In this document: in pieces, positions 17,461-26,311 of the stretch
Layout of the letters: each line of letters starts with the position of its first letter
How positions within the stretch are numbered: the stretch's first letter is position 1
From: Bordetella parapertussis
GTDB taxonomy: Bacteria > Acidobacteriota > Terriglobia > Bryobacterales > Bryobacteraceae
Length of the DNA: 64,000 nt
Direction of reading: 5' to 3'
Assembly (NCBI GenBank): GCA_943328975.2
Contig: CALQCC020000006.1
Coordinates: 93,736 to 157,735 of the forward strand
Translations under genes and position numbers: made by a program
The notes under the pieces: model-generated
Told to the model about the DNA's origin: nothing
What the model saw: only the letters and a program-made list of their open reading frames with translations
Database searches by the model: none

Positions 17461-18582
17461 CTAGATCAGCTCTAACAACACGAATCCAGCGACTTGCGAA
17501 GCTTTCCCACCCTGGAAGACAATACGGCGCGTCTTGGGGAACGGCAGGCCCGTGCGCAAGGCGTTATCGTAGAACGCCACACGCTTGGCCAGTGAGCGAT
17601 AGGAGGCATCGGTGGTGTCTCCCGCAGCAATCTTCGAGAGAACGCCGCCACCCCACCCAATGGAGAGCACGCAAGCGTCTTGCCGTGAGGATACGGCGCG
17701 GATCTTGGCTTCGAGTTCATCCACCGTTGCAGCCAACGGAGCCAACCCTGTCCACTGCGCGTACTGTTTGTGATGCGCCAGTTGCGACGACGCAAAACGG
17801 TTCGCGGCCTGGAAAATCTTCGCACGGTCGCGATCAGAGGATTCGTTCCACACGCCTTCAAAGGCCGTGCCCGGCGACGCCATCTCGGCGAACGTCGGAG
17901 TGCTGTCATCAATGCGACGGGCGTCTACCGTGCCACGGGCAGCTTTCCAACCCAACTCGTACTGGCCCTCGCCCTTGGCCACCAACGTCGAGGTCCGCAG
18001 CAAGTAAACGTTCATGCTGCTGTGATTGATGCTCGCTGAATCACCCGCCGATACGCGGCGCATGATGCTCTTCCCCGAACCACCCAGTACCGCTTCTTCC
18101 GCCTTGGTAGCGGGATTACGCGGGATTCGTTTGCCTTCGGCCTCTTCAGACTCGATGCGCTTCACCAGATCGCGCATGGTCGCTTCGCTCCAGCGATCGA
18201 ACACCGCGGCGGTACGAAGCGCGCCCTTGATCGCCGTGGCAGGCAGGTAAGCTCCACCCGCAGTGGAGGCTGCAAAAGTCGGAATAAAAAGACCTTGCGC
18301 CGGCGTCTTCTCAAACACCGGGACCTCGCTGGAGTGTTCGAACGGAATGCGTCGACCAGCGAAGTTCTGCGCAAATCCACCCCACGAGGCAAAGTCTAAC
18401 TTATCGGCCTTCTTGAGCTGCGCGAGGTATCCCTCAAAGCGCGGCCCCTTGGCCAGCAAGCGGAAAATGCGCCGCTGATCCAGAACATTGACGTGGTCTT
18501 TCCACACCATGTAATCGATGGGCGAAAGCTTGCTGCCATCGCCGACCAGAGTCGGGGTCAAACATGTGACGCGATACTTCAT
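17461..18582 (-). CDS. csm5: Type III-A CRISPR RAMP protein Csm5
   Basis: A 373-residue RAMP protein of the Csm complex, usually at the 3' end of the crRNA and helping crRNA maturation. The ATG at 18580-18582 overlaps the csm4 stop (ATGA). Motifs are the N-terminal strand MKYRVTCLTPTLVGDGSKLS, the RAMP loop GGAYLPATAIKGALRTAAVF, and a C-terminal glycine-rich stretch SIGWGGGVLSKIAAGDTT. It is the last csm gene in the polycistron. The longer open frame upstream is an out-of-frame translation of csm4. Confidence 0.9.
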   Translation of the reverse strand: MKYRVTCLTPTLVGDGSKLSPIDYMVWKDHVNVLDQRRIFRLLAKGPRFEGYLAQLKKADKLDFASWGGFAQNFAGRRIPFEHSSEVPVFEKTPAQGLFIPTFAASTAGGAYLPATAIKGALRTAAVFDRWSEATMRDLVKRIESEEAEGKRIPRNPATKAEEAVLGGSGKSIMRRVSAGDSASINHSSMNVYLLRTSTLVAKGEGQYELGWKAARGTVDARRIDDSTPTFAEMASPGTAFEGVWNESSDRDRAKIFQAANRFASSQLAHHKQYAQWTGLAPLAATVDELEAKIRAVSSRQDACVLSIGWGGGVLSKIAAGDTTDASYRSLAKRVAFYDNALRTGLPFPKTRRIVFQGGKASQVAGFVLLELI

Positions 18583-19586
18583 GCAGTCACCTTCAAAGGA
18601 ATCGAAATCGCCAGTGCGAAGCCCGCGCGATACACCGGATGCGCGAAGCCGTCCGGGGCAACATCGGCAACCGCGCCGCGCGGAGCAGCCGAGGCCACGA
18701 TGACTGAGCCTTCCGTCACCATGCGCGTCAGTTTCTTGCCATCGCCCCACCCAGCTTGGCTTTCCACGCGTCCACCGCGGGTCGTCAATTCGTAGTCGCC
18801 CTGTTGCCAATCGACCGCGTCGGTAGTCGCAGGATGGAACAACGAAAGCAGCCAGTAACCGGATTCCGTTTCTGACTTCGGCTGTTTGAGCAACAACCCA
18901 GGCAATTCGCCCGCAGTGATCTCCGGCATTTCCGAACGGCCCCAACCACGCGAACGTTCCCCGCCCATACCGGAATCAGCCAGCAAACGAAACGCAGCAG
19001 TCAGCGGACCAGTCCAGCGATCGCGCGCAGCATCGTCGGCAAACTCAGCGACGGTCCACAATCCGCAATCGGGAGTAAATTCCAAACACGCAGTGGAATG
19101 CGGCGTAACGCTGCTGCCGTCCCGATCCACAGCGGCACTGGAGCGGACGGCCACGCGAAACGGTCCAGGTACGGACGGGTTGCGCGCGGGCACCAGACAT
19201 TCGCTTTCGCCGTCAATCGCCCACGATCCTTCAGATAGCGTACGACCCGCGAGCAGCGTCTCTACAACGCTCATAGGGACGAAACGTGCGCCCTTCCAAC
19301 GAATCTTCGCAGACGCTTGGGGCGGCCACAAATTGCGCGGCGGCTCGACTAACAACGTATCGCCCTGAAACGGGAAGCACGACCCGAAACGCACCGCAGG
19401 TTCCGCTGCGCGCGCCGTTGCCTCTAACCACTCGTCGAGCATACCCAGTTGCGCCATCGCGCTCGACACCGCGGAATACAGCGAGTCGCTGTGAAACACG
19501 CGGTCGACGCGATCCCGCACCCCGGAATCCGGACCAATGCGCCAAGGGCCTGTCGGCCGCAGGCGGATGAGAAGACCTTGCGGCAT
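18579..19586 (-). CDS. csm4: Type III-A CRISPR RAMP protein Csm4
   Basis: Csm4 caps the 5'-handle end of the crRNA together with Cas10. The 335-residue protein has the RAMP start LLIRLRPTGPWRIGPDSGVR, the helix RVFHSDSLYSAVSSAMAQLG, and the characteristic glycine-rich loop DSGMGGERSRGWGRSEM. It is 1 base from csm3 and overlaps csm5 by 4 bases, so the three are translationally coupled. Length is within the usual Csm4 range. Confidence 0.92.
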   Translation of the reverse strand: MPQGLLIRLRPTGPWRIGPDSGVRDRVDRVFHSDSLYSAVSSAMAQLGMLDEWLEATARAAEPAVRFGSCFPFQGDTLLVEPPRNLWPPQASAKIRWKGARFVPMSVVETLLAGRTLSEGSWAIDGESECLVPARNPSVPGPFRVAVRSSAAVDRDGSSVTPHSTACLEFTPDCGLWTVAEFADDAARDRWTGPLTAAFRLLADSGMGGERSRGWGRSEMPEITAGELPGLLLKQPKSETESGYWLLSLFHPATTDAVDWQQGDYELTTRGGRVESQAGWGDGKKLTRMVTEGSVIVASAAPRGAVADVAPDGFAHPVYRAGFALAISIPLKVTA

Positions 19587-19587
19587 C

Positions 19588-20421
19588 CTAGCTCAGTTTT
19601 TCGCCAAACGAAGAATCATTTACCAGCGACTGCACCGCAGCCAGGTCCGCACCCGACGCGAGTTCGGCTTCCGCCGCGCCCGTCGAATAGAAGGACTCCC
19701 CGCGCCATGTCATCGTGACGTTCGCGAAGCGAACACGTCCGCTACCACGCGAACCGCCGCCGCCCAACGCATCGTCTTCCAGCAGCCGCAGGCCACCGAT
19801 CAAACGCGCCGCCAGCGCCTTATCTTCTTCGCATAGAATGTCGAGCACCATGCGCACACGGAAGCGCGCACCGGCCGGAACACGTTCCAACGTCCGAGGA
19901 TTCGCCTGCGATGTGATGCGGTCGATCGCGTTCTCGCTCTTGACCTCAGTGATTTCGTCGTCCAGGTTCTCGCGCATCTGCGCCGTGATGGACTCCTGAT
20001 CGAGCGGCGCATCGTAGATGGCCAAACGCGCAGGGCTCGCCGAGCGAGCTTCGATGGCTTCGCCTTCCACCCGTTCCATGCGACCCGGATTGCGGCCGAA
20101 CAGCAGGCAGATTTCGTCATCCGGACGATCGCTCTGGTGGATGCGCACTTCTTGTCCACGGCGCTTCGACAGATAGACCAACTCCGAAGGAGCCGTCAGC
20201 CCCATCGCGGTTTCCAGCAAGGACCGCAAGCGTCCGCGCAACGAACTGCCCGGGACATACGGCAACCCGAACGCATCCTTTACAACCGGATTGTCCGCGC
20301 CGCCGATCTCGAGCGATCCCTTGCCCGCGCCAATGTGCAGGCCGGTCTCGCAGTGCAGATCACCGGCCAGAATCAGCTTGCCGATCAGCTTCAATTTAGT
20401 TTGAGCAGTATGTTGGCTCAT
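19588..20421 (-). CDS. csm3: Type III-A CRISPR backbone and target-RNA nuclease Csm3
   Basis: Csm3 forms the helical backbone and cleaves target RNA at 6-nt steps. The 277-residue protein shows the family blocks GLHIGAGKGSLEIGGADNPV and LPYVPGSSLRGRLRSLLETA, with Asp43 in GGADNPVV at the position of the catalytic Asp (D32/D33 in characterised Csm3). The glycine loop DDALGGGGSRGSGRV follows. RNA cleavage therefore appears intact. It starts at ATG 20419-20421, 9 bases after csm2. Confidence 0.94.
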   Translation of the reverse strand: MSQHTAQTKLKLIGKLILAGDLHCETGLHIGAGKGSLEIGGADNPVVKDAFGLPYVPGSSLRGRLRSLLETAMGLTAPSELVYLSKRRGQEVRIHQSDRPDDEICLLFGRNPGRMERVEGEAIEARSASPARLAIYDAPLDQESITAQMRENLDDEITEVKSENAIDRITSQANPRTLERVPAGARFRVRMVLDILCEEDKALAARLIGGLRLLEDDALGGGGSRGSGRVRFANVTMTWRGESFYSTGAAEAELASGADLAAVQSLVNDSSFGEKLS

Positions 20422-20430
20422 ATAGTCTCG

Positions 20431-21219
20431 CTATTCGTTGTAGGCGACGATCGCCTCAAACAGGTCCTTAAATCTTTCGTATCCCTGCGCGTTGTTCTTG
20501 CGCGTCACCTGCAGCAACAGCCGCTCCAAGCCATCCAGGCTGCGCAGCGAATGCCGCGCGATAGTGTAAGCCAAGCGCGCGCGCAACATCACAAACTGAT
20601 GCTGGCGATCACTTTCCGGAGCCCGCACCGCACGGCGCACGGCGTTAAACAAACGGCGCAGTTGGCTCTTAGTGCCGCTATCCATGTCGCGCATGCGAAC
20701 CACAACGGCATGGGCTTGATTATCCAGATAGAGGCTATCGGTCATCAATTTCTCGATGTCGATATCCATCATCGGCTCGAACGAACGGGCTCCGCGATCA
20801 CCACCACCCGGACGTCCACCGCCTTCGCGACGGTCTCCACCCGGACGAGGACCACGATCTCCGCCACCCGGACGACCGCCCTCAGGACGGCCACCACCAC
20901 GCTCCGGACGAGGACCTCGATTTTCGCCACGCGGACCATCCGCACGCGCACCCTCGGCACGCGGTTCGCGCTTCGGCTGCGGCTCACGTTTCGGTTGCTG
21001 TTCACGAGCCGGCTGCTGTTCGCGCGGTTCACGCGGCGGACGGCTGCCTTCACGCTTCGCCAGCTGCGCGGCCAACGTTCCTTCGACAGGACCGGACGGC
21101 GCGGCGCTCTTCGCCACTAAAGGTTCCGCGACAACAGCTGGTTCCGGTGCGGCGACAGGCTCAGCCGCCGGAGCCGGGGTTTCGATAATGGGAGTAGGGT
21201 TCTCTTGATTCTCTTCCAT
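20431..21219 (-). CDS. csm2: Csm2 small subunit with a long Pro/Arg/Gly-rich N-terminal extension
   Basis: Residues about 150-262 are a normal Csm2: SGTKSQLRRLFNAVRRAV, MLRARLAYTIARHS and the terminal signature RFKDLFEAIVAY. Csm2 lines the inner filament of the Csm complex along the target RNA. Residues 1-148 are unusual: an acidic/Pro/Ala segment to about 45, then REPREQQPAREQQPKREP-type repeats, then RGG-like units (RGPRPERGGGRPEGG, RPGGGDRG repeated). The ATG at 21217-21219 has AAGGAG seven bases upstream, so the extension is in the reading frame from a good start. The usual family length is roughly 120-150 residues, so this protein is about twice that. Confidence 0.9.
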   Translation of the reverse strand: MEENQENPTPIIETPAPAAEPVAAPEPAVVAEPLVAKSAAPSGPVEGTLAAQLAKREGSRPPREPREQQPAREQQPKREPQPKREPRAEGARADGPRGENRGPRPERGGGRPEGGRPGGGDRGPRPGGDRREGGGRPGGGDRGARSFEPMMDIDIEKLMTDSLYLDNQAHAVVVRMRDMDSGTKSQLRRLFNAVRRAVRAPESDRQHQFVMLRARLAYTIARHSLRSLDGLERLLLQVTRKNNAQGYERFKDLFEAIVAYNE

Positions 21220-21223
21220 ACAA

Positions 21224-21229
21224 CTCCTT
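21224..21229 (-). promoter_or_regulatory. Ribosome binding site of csm2
   Basis: AAGGAG on the minus strand, four bases from the ATG at 21217-21219. It is a near-perfect Shine-Dalgarno sequence in the short gap after cas10. It supports starting csm2 at MEENQENPTP, and therefore supports translation of the whole low-complexity extension. Confidence 0.7.
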
Positions 21230-21237
21230 AAGCGCAC

Positions 21238-22689
21238 TTACGCTTGAGCGGCAGACAGCCTCGCCCATTCTAGCGCCACGCGGCCCGCAGGCCGTAACTT
21301 TACTGTGATCGCGCTACGACCGATCAAATCCGCAATCAATGCCGTGCGCGCCTTCTCAAATTCCTGCCGCCCCCGGCTCCCCATGCGGGTAGCATGCCGC
21401 GAAGCGTTCAAGATCCGTCGGATACGGCGATGATACCGCCACGGCCGCTCGCCACCCATCTTCCGAGCCTGCTTCTTGGACATCCGCGACTGCGTCTCGC
21501 GATAGATCCCGCACAAGTCCCGCAGATATTGAGGGGAGCAGCCAAACTCGCTCACCATCTTCGACAAAGCGTCTTTCAGCGTCGCGGCCTCGGCGAACTG
21601 CTTCCATTCCAGCGTGCGGCCCAGGATCCAGATGCAATCCTTGTCCGACGATTTCGCCGCTTCCAAACGTTGCCCGGCTTCTTCAAACACCGCCCCCAGC
21701 GAAGCATCCACTGCGGGAGCCAGCGCCAGAGCCATGGTGATGGTCTTGCCTTCAGGACCAACGAAGTCTTTCAAATTCTGCTCGGCAAAACGATGGAACA
21801 GCCGTTCAATTTCGCCAGCCAATCCGATCAGCGCGTCCCAAGCTCCGTAGACTGCGAAGTCGTCGCCGCCGGAATACATCACTGTGACCTTGCGCCAGAA
21901 CTCCGGCATGGAACACAGCACTTCTAGTTCACCGGCGAAGAACTGTTTGTACATCACCGAAAGTTGAATATGTTCTTCGATCGACTGCGCGCGCTGCATG
22001 CGGATGGCGAAGTTATCCACGTCGCCGCGCAACACACCCCACGTTTCGACGCCGCCTGCACGAGAGGCCAACACCGCCGTCGACGCGGGCTCCGTGCCAT
22101 CTTCGCTCGGCGCAGTGTGGCGAGCAAACGGAATCGCTTCGGCTGCCGCAGTTAACGGCCACGAATGTTTTCCAGCAGTCGTCGTCACGCGACCCGGCGT
22201 TTCAGGGGACCACGAAACAGACTCCGCATCGCGCAGCGGAAATCCAAGTTCGGTAATGAAGTACTCTTCCGCGGAAGCATCCGCTGCTGTCACGGTCTCG
22301 TCGAACCCCGGAGCTCCGCGACGCTGATCCAGCGCCACCTGCAAGCGCCGACGCACATCCGTCCAGTCGCCTAAATTCTCCGTGAGACTCCAAATCAACT
22401 TCAGCGCGTTCCCGCTCAGCTGTCCGATTTCGGCAGCAGCGGCGGTCAGGAAAGCCTCCGCGGACTCGCGCGTTTCAATCGGCAGCAGCAGCAGGAACCG
22501 GCCGCCACCACTCGATCCCAGCAGAATCTTCGCCAGCCCCAACTCCGCCAGCAACGCGCGCGGCAGCACTTCGCTCAGCAGGCTGATCCAATGCGAACGC
22601 CCCGTAAACACCTGGTCGGCGTCACGCGTGGCGGGGGCGAGCAGACAGTTGTCCACTCCTAGGAGTTTGCCTTCGAGAAAGATCTGCAT
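21238..22689 (-). CDS. cas10: Cas10/Csm1 of type III-A, compact form lacking the HD domain
   Basis: Cas10 is the large subunit that makes cyclic oligoadenylate when target RNA binds. At 483 residues it is far shorter than usual Csm1 (roughly 750-850). It opens directly with the Palm1 domain (ILLGSSGGGRFLLLLP, residues 55-70) and has no HD nuclease motif. Palm2 carries GVLRGDVDNFAIRM (Asp223, Asp225) and the cyclase motif MYSGGDDFAVYG (G274-D277). The helical C-terminal domain spans about 375-483. The region between the palms has no Cys pairs, so the zinc finger is absent too. It lies 15 bases after the cobA/hemD stop and in the same frame. Confidence 0.93.
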   Translation of the reverse strand: MQIFLEGKLLGVDNCLLAPATRDADQVFTGRSHWISLLSEVLPRALLAELGLAKILLGSSGGGRFLLLLPIETRESAEAFLTAAAAEIGQLSGNALKLIWSLTENLGDWTDVRRRLQVALDQRRGAPGFDETVTAADASAEEYFITELGFPLRDAESVSWSPETPGRVTTTAGKHSWPLTAAAEAIPFARHTAPSEDGTEPASTAVLASRAGGVETWGVLRGDVDNFAIRMQRAQSIEEHIQLSVMYKQFFAGELEVLCSMPEFWRKVTVMYSGGDDFAVYGAWDALIGLAGEIERLFHRFAEQNLKDFVGPEGKTITMALALAPAVDASLGAVFEEAGQRLEAAKSSDKDCIWILGRTLEWKQFAEAATLKDALSKMVSEFGCSPQYLRDLCGIYRETQSRMSKKQARKMGGERPWRYHRRIRRILNASRHATRMGSRGRQEFEKARTALIADLIGRSAITVKLRPAGRVALEWARLSAAQA

Positions 22690-22704
22690 TTGCGGGCGAA
22701 ACCA

Positions 22705-24159
22705 TCACTGTAGCATGGCTTCCACTAATCCCGTCATCGTGTGTGGCTCGGCCTCGACGTCCACATGCAACCCGAGCTCGCGCGCCGTGGCCGATGTGAT
22801 CGGGCCAATCGACGCGATCTTGATCCCTGCCAGCGCTTCCACACCAACCTCGCCCACCATGTTCTTCACCGTCGAGGAACTAGTGAACGTGATCCAGTGC
22901 GGCTTGCGCGCCAGCACGTCCTTCGCGCGATCGGACAAGTTGGCCGGAGCTTCCGTGCGATACGCCTCCACCACGTCGACAATCGCGCCGCGTTTGGCAA
23001 GTTCCGCAGGCACCACATCGCGCGCCACGGCGGCCCGAGGCAGCAGCACTCGCTTGCCCTTCAGATCTTCCGACGCGAGCGCCTCCAGCAAACTCTCCGC
23101 GACGTATTCCGCAGGCATGCAGTCCGCCTTCAAATGCAGCGCTTCCACCGCAGCGCATGTCGCTGGACCAATCGCTGCGATCTTGCCACGTAACTTCCGA
23201 ATATCGTCCAGCCCCGCAACAAAGCGGCGAACCCCATTCACGCTGGTGAAGATGATCCAGTCGTAAGTATCCAGCCGCTGCATCGCCAGCGCCAACGGAC
23301 CAGGATCGGCAGGCGGCTGAATTTCGATCACAGGCAGCGCGATCACTTCCGCGCCCAGGGCCTCCAGCGGTTCCGCCAAGTCACGCGACTGCCGATGGTC
23401 CCGCGTGATCACGATGCGCTGCCCAAACAGCGGCAGCCGCTCAAACCAATTGAACTTATCCCGCAGCGACACAACCTCGCCGATCACGATCGTCGCCGGT
23501 GGACGCAAACCCTGCGCCACGATCAATCCCGGCAGTGTCTCCAGCGTTCCAACGATGGTCTCTTGATTCGGCCGCGTGGCCCAACGCACCACCATCGCGG
23601 GCGTTTTCGCCGACCGCCCCCGAGCAATCATCTCCGCCGCGATCGCCGCGAAGTTGACCAGCCCCATGAACAACACGACAGTCTCCGCCGAACCAACCTT
23701 GCCCCAGTCAATCGCATCCACGCGATGCCCCGTCACAAACGTAACAGCCGAGGTGTGCTCGCGATGCGTCAGAGGAACTCCCGTGTAAGCCGCAACGCCC
23801 AGCGGAACCGTCACGCCCGGTACGATCTCGAACGCCACGCCCGCAGAGGCCAGCGCCTCAACCTCTTCCCCGCCCCGAGCAAAAATGAACGGATCGCCGC
23901 CCTTCAACCGGACCACGTTGCGTCCACGCTGCGCATGTTCGACCAACAGCGCGTTGATCTCCTCCTGCGACATCTCGTGATTGGCGCGCTTCTTGCCGAC
24001 ATAGATCCGCTCGGCGGTAACGGGAGCATAGTCGAGCAAACGATCGCTAGCCAGCGCGTCATAGAGAACTACGTCCGCGCGTTCGAGCACCTTGCGCCCT
24101 TTGACAGTGATCAGATCGGGATCACCGGGGCCCGCACCGACCAGATACACCTTGTTCAC
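22705..24159 (-). CDS. hemD: Fused uroporphyrinogen-III methyltransferase / uroporphyrinogen-III synthase (CobA-HemD)
   Basis: The N-terminal half (about 1-245) is a SUMT methylase, with VYLVGAGPGDPDLITVKG and VVRLKGGDPFIFARGGEEVE. It makes precorrin-2 for siroheme or cobalamin. The C-terminal half (about 250-484) is HemD, which closes and inverts ring D of hydroxymethylbilane, seen in GQRIVITRDHRQSRDLAEPL and WIIFTSVNGVRRFV. The fusion channels substrate to siroheme, needed by the reductase at 29.4 kb. It overlaps hemC by 4 bases and is followed directly by cas10. Confidence 0.94.
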   Translation of the reverse strand: MNKVYLVGAGPGDPDLITVKGRKVLERADVVLYDALASDRLLDYAPVTAERIYVGKKRANHEMSQEEINALLVEHAQRGRNVVRLKGGDPFIFARGGEEVEALASAGVAFEIVPGVTVPLGVAAYTGVPLTHREHTSAVTFVTGHRVDAIDWGKVGSAETVVLFMGLVNFAAIAAEMIARGRSAKTPAMVVRWATRPNQETIVGTLETLPGLIVAQGLRPPATIVIGEVVSLRDKFNWFERLPLFGQRIVITRDHRQSRDLAEPLEALGAEVIALPVIEIQPPADPGPLALAMQRLDTYDWIIFTSVNGVRRFVAGLDDIRKLRGKIAAIGPATCAAVEALHLKADCMPAEYVAESLLEALASEDLKGKRVLLPRAAVARDVVPAELAKRGAIVDVVEAYRTEAPANLSDRAKDVLARKPHWITFTSSSTVKNMVGEVGVEALAGIKIASIGPITSATARELGLHVDVEAEPHTMTGLVEAMLQ

Positions 24160-25052
24160 GCCGAATAAACCTCGCGCAGAATATCCGCAGCTCCCTCATC
24201 CAGCAGCGTCCGCCCCAACGTCGCGCCCACATGCGCCGAATCCGGCCCCGACAAGTACCCGCGCACCACCTCAGACCCATCCGGCCGCGCCACAATCGCA
24301 CTCAAGAACACACCATCCGCAGTAACCGTGGCATGCGCGCCCACAGGAACCTGACAGCCCCCGCCCAGCACCAGCAACAACGCCCGCTCCGCCGTCACAG
24401 CACTCCGCGTAGCAGCATGATCCAACTTGCGAGCCAACTCCTGCGCCGCCCCGCCGTCATCGCGAGTCTCAATCGCCAGCGCACCCTGCCCCACCGCCGG
24501 ACACATGATCTCCGCCGGAATCAACTCCGTAATCCGATCCGCCCAGCCCAACCGGCGTAGCCCCGCCGCAGCCAGCACGATCGCGTCGTAATGTCCTTCA
24601 TCCAGCTTGCGTAACCGCGTGTCCACGTTCCCGCGCAGCATCTCGATCGACAGTCCTTGCCCCAGCGCCAACAATTGCGACGACCGCCGCAGCGAACTCG
24701 TACCTACCTTCATGCCCTCGCGCAATTCGCTCACCCGAGCCCCGATCAACGCATCGCGCGGCTCTTCACGTTCCGGAATCGCAGATAAGATCAACCCCGC
24801 CGGCAACTCCGTCGGCACGTCCTTCATACTGTGTACCGCCAAATCAATCGACCGATCCAGCAGCGCCTCTTCAATCTCTTTCGTGAACAGACCCTTGCCG
24901 CCCACCTTCGATAGCGGCACGTCCTGAATCCTGTCGCCGCTCGTCTTAATGATTTCGATGCGAGCTTCCGCGCCCAACGCCGCCAAACACGATTGAATAT
25001 GCCGGGCCTGCCACAGCGCGAGTTGCGACCCGCGCGAACCAATGACGATCAT
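24156..25052 (-). CDS. hemC: Porphobilinogen deaminase HemC (hydroxymethylbilane synthase)
   Basis: HemC joins four porphobilinogens into hydroxymethylbilane. The 298-residue protein has IGSRGSQLALWQARHIQSCL, VGTSSLRRSSQLLAL, the LRGNVDTRLRKLDEGHYDAI block, and the Cys in LGGGCQVPVGAHA that carries the dipyrromethane cofactor. It overlaps hemA upstream and hemD downstream by 4 bases each, so all are translationally coupled. Confidence 0.96.
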   Translation of the reverse strand: MIVIGSRGSQLALWQARHIQSCLAALGAEARIEIIKTSGDRIQDVPLSKVGGKGLFTKEIEEALLDRSIDLAVHSMKDVPTELPAGLILSAIPEREEPRDALIGARVSELREGMKVGTSSLRRSSQLLALGQGLSIEMLRGNVDTRLRKLDEGHYDAIVLAAAGLRRLGWADRITELIPAEIMCPAVGQGALAIETRDDGGAAQELARKLDHAATRSAVTAERALLLVLGGGCQVPVGAHATVTADGVFLSAIVARPDGSEVVRGYLSGPDSAHVGATLGRTLLDEGAADILREVYSA

Positions 25053-26311
25053 TCGTCTCCGCCTAGTCTAAAAAGTTTCCGGATGATATCGAGCTCGTGC
25101 GAGTCCGACCCTTGCTTGCGCAGCTCCGAGATCGGTCCATGCGCGATCTTGTTCACCAGCCCCCGCGTCAGGGCATCGATCGCTTCCTCTTGCTGCGGCG
25201 TGAGCGCACCCAGCTTCGCCCGCACACGATCGATCGAATCCTTGCGCCATCCATCGAGCTGCTCCTGCAACCGCACAATCGTCGGAGCCACCTCACGCGT
25301 CTTCAGCCGCAGCATCATACGCTCGACTTCTTCGCCGATGATGTCTTCGGCATCCTTGGCGACTTCAATACGACCCTTCAGGTTCGTATCCACCACCTTG
25401 CCCAAGTCGTCAATATCGTAGAGAAACGCGCCGTCCAGTTGGTTCACTTCCGGATCGATGTTGCGCGGCACCGCGATGTCGATCAGGAACATCGGCTGAT
25501 TGCGTCGCTTGGAAATCGCAGCCCGCACCTGATCCTTGGTCAGGATGTAATGCGGAGCCCCGCTCGACGCCAGCACGATATCGACCGACGGAATCATATC
25601 CTCGAACTTCTCGTAATCGATGACGCGTCCGCCGCAGTCTTCCGCCAGCGCCTCCGCCCGAGCCCGCGTGCGATTCGTAACCAGAATCTCCGACACGCCT
25701 GCCCGCCGCAGATGCCGAGCCGCGCTCTCCGCCATCTTACCTGCGCCAATCACCAGCGCGCGCTTGCCCTGCAACGTCCCGAAAATTTCGCGCGCCAGTT
25801 CCACCGCCGCGTAACTCACCGAAACCGCGCTCTGCCCAATCTCTGTCTCGGACCGCACCCGCTTCGCCACGTTGAACGCGCGCGTCATCAACAGGTCCAG
25901 GAACCCGCTAACCGAGCCATTCGACTTCGCCACCGCATAAGCGGCCTTGAGCTGCCCCAGGATCTGCGGCTCGCCGATCACCATCGAATCCAAGCTCGAC
26001 GCCACGCGGAACAAATGCCGGATCGCCTCGGGCCCGTCGTAACGATACAAGTACGGCGTCACCCAAGCGCGCTCTACACTGCGAGCGTCCGCTAGGAAGC
26101 CCTCGACCGCAGCCTCCACCTCGGCACCCTCATCCGCGGTGACCGACACTTCGACCCGGTTGCAGGTGGAAAGGATCATCCCCTCCAAAATCCCCGGACG
26201 CCGCTTCAACTTATCCAGCGCCTCCGGCAGCGCCTTCTCGTCGAATGCGATCCGTTCGCGCACTTCCACCGGAGCCGTACGATGATTCAAACCCGTAAGT
26301 AGGAATTTCAT
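25049..26311 (-). CDS. hemA: Glutamyl-tRNA reductase HemA
   Basis: HemA reduces glutamyl-tRNA to glutamate-1-semialdehyde, the committed step of C5 tetrapyrrole synthesis. The ATG at 26309-26311 gives 420 residues starting MKFLLTGLNHRTAPVEVRER. The catalytic Cys50 lies in ILSTCNRVEV. The NADPH-binding domain shows ALVIGAGKMAESAARHL, followed by a C-terminal dimerisation helix. The longer upstream frame reads into the ccsA/hemX-like gene in the wrong frame. It overlaps the neighbouring genes by 4 bases on both sides. Confidence 0.96.
   Translation of the reverse strand: MKFLLTGLNHRTAPVEVRERIAFDEKALPEALDKLKRRPGILEGMILSTCNRVEVSVTADEGAEVEAAVEGFLADARSVERAWVTPYLYRYDGPEAIRHLFRVASSLDSMVIGEPQILGQLKAAYAVAKSNGSVSGFLDLLMTRAFNVAKRVRSETEIGQSAVSVSYAAVELAREIFGTLQGKRALVIGAGKMAESAARHLRRAGVSEILVTNRTRARAEALAEDCGGRVIDYEKFEDMIPSVDIVLASSGAPHYILTKDQVRAAISKRRNQPMFLIDIAVPRNIDPEVNQLDGAFLYDIDDLGKVVDTNLKGRIEVAKDAEDIIGEEVERMMLRLKTREVAPTIVRLQEQLDGWRKDSIDRVRAKLGALTPQQEEAIDALTRGLVNKIAHGPISELRKQGSDSHELDIIRKLFRLGGDE

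Noticed and set aside
20137..21120. Plus-strand frame opposite csm3 and csm2
   Set aside because: Its repetitive Thr/Arg composition mirrors the csm2 low-complexity tail. csm2 has a strong start site and the FEAIVAY signature.
20756..21208. Repeated GC-rich units as a possible CRISPR array
   Set aside because: They encode in-frame RPGGGDRG-type residues of csm2. There are no uniform repeats with unique spacers.
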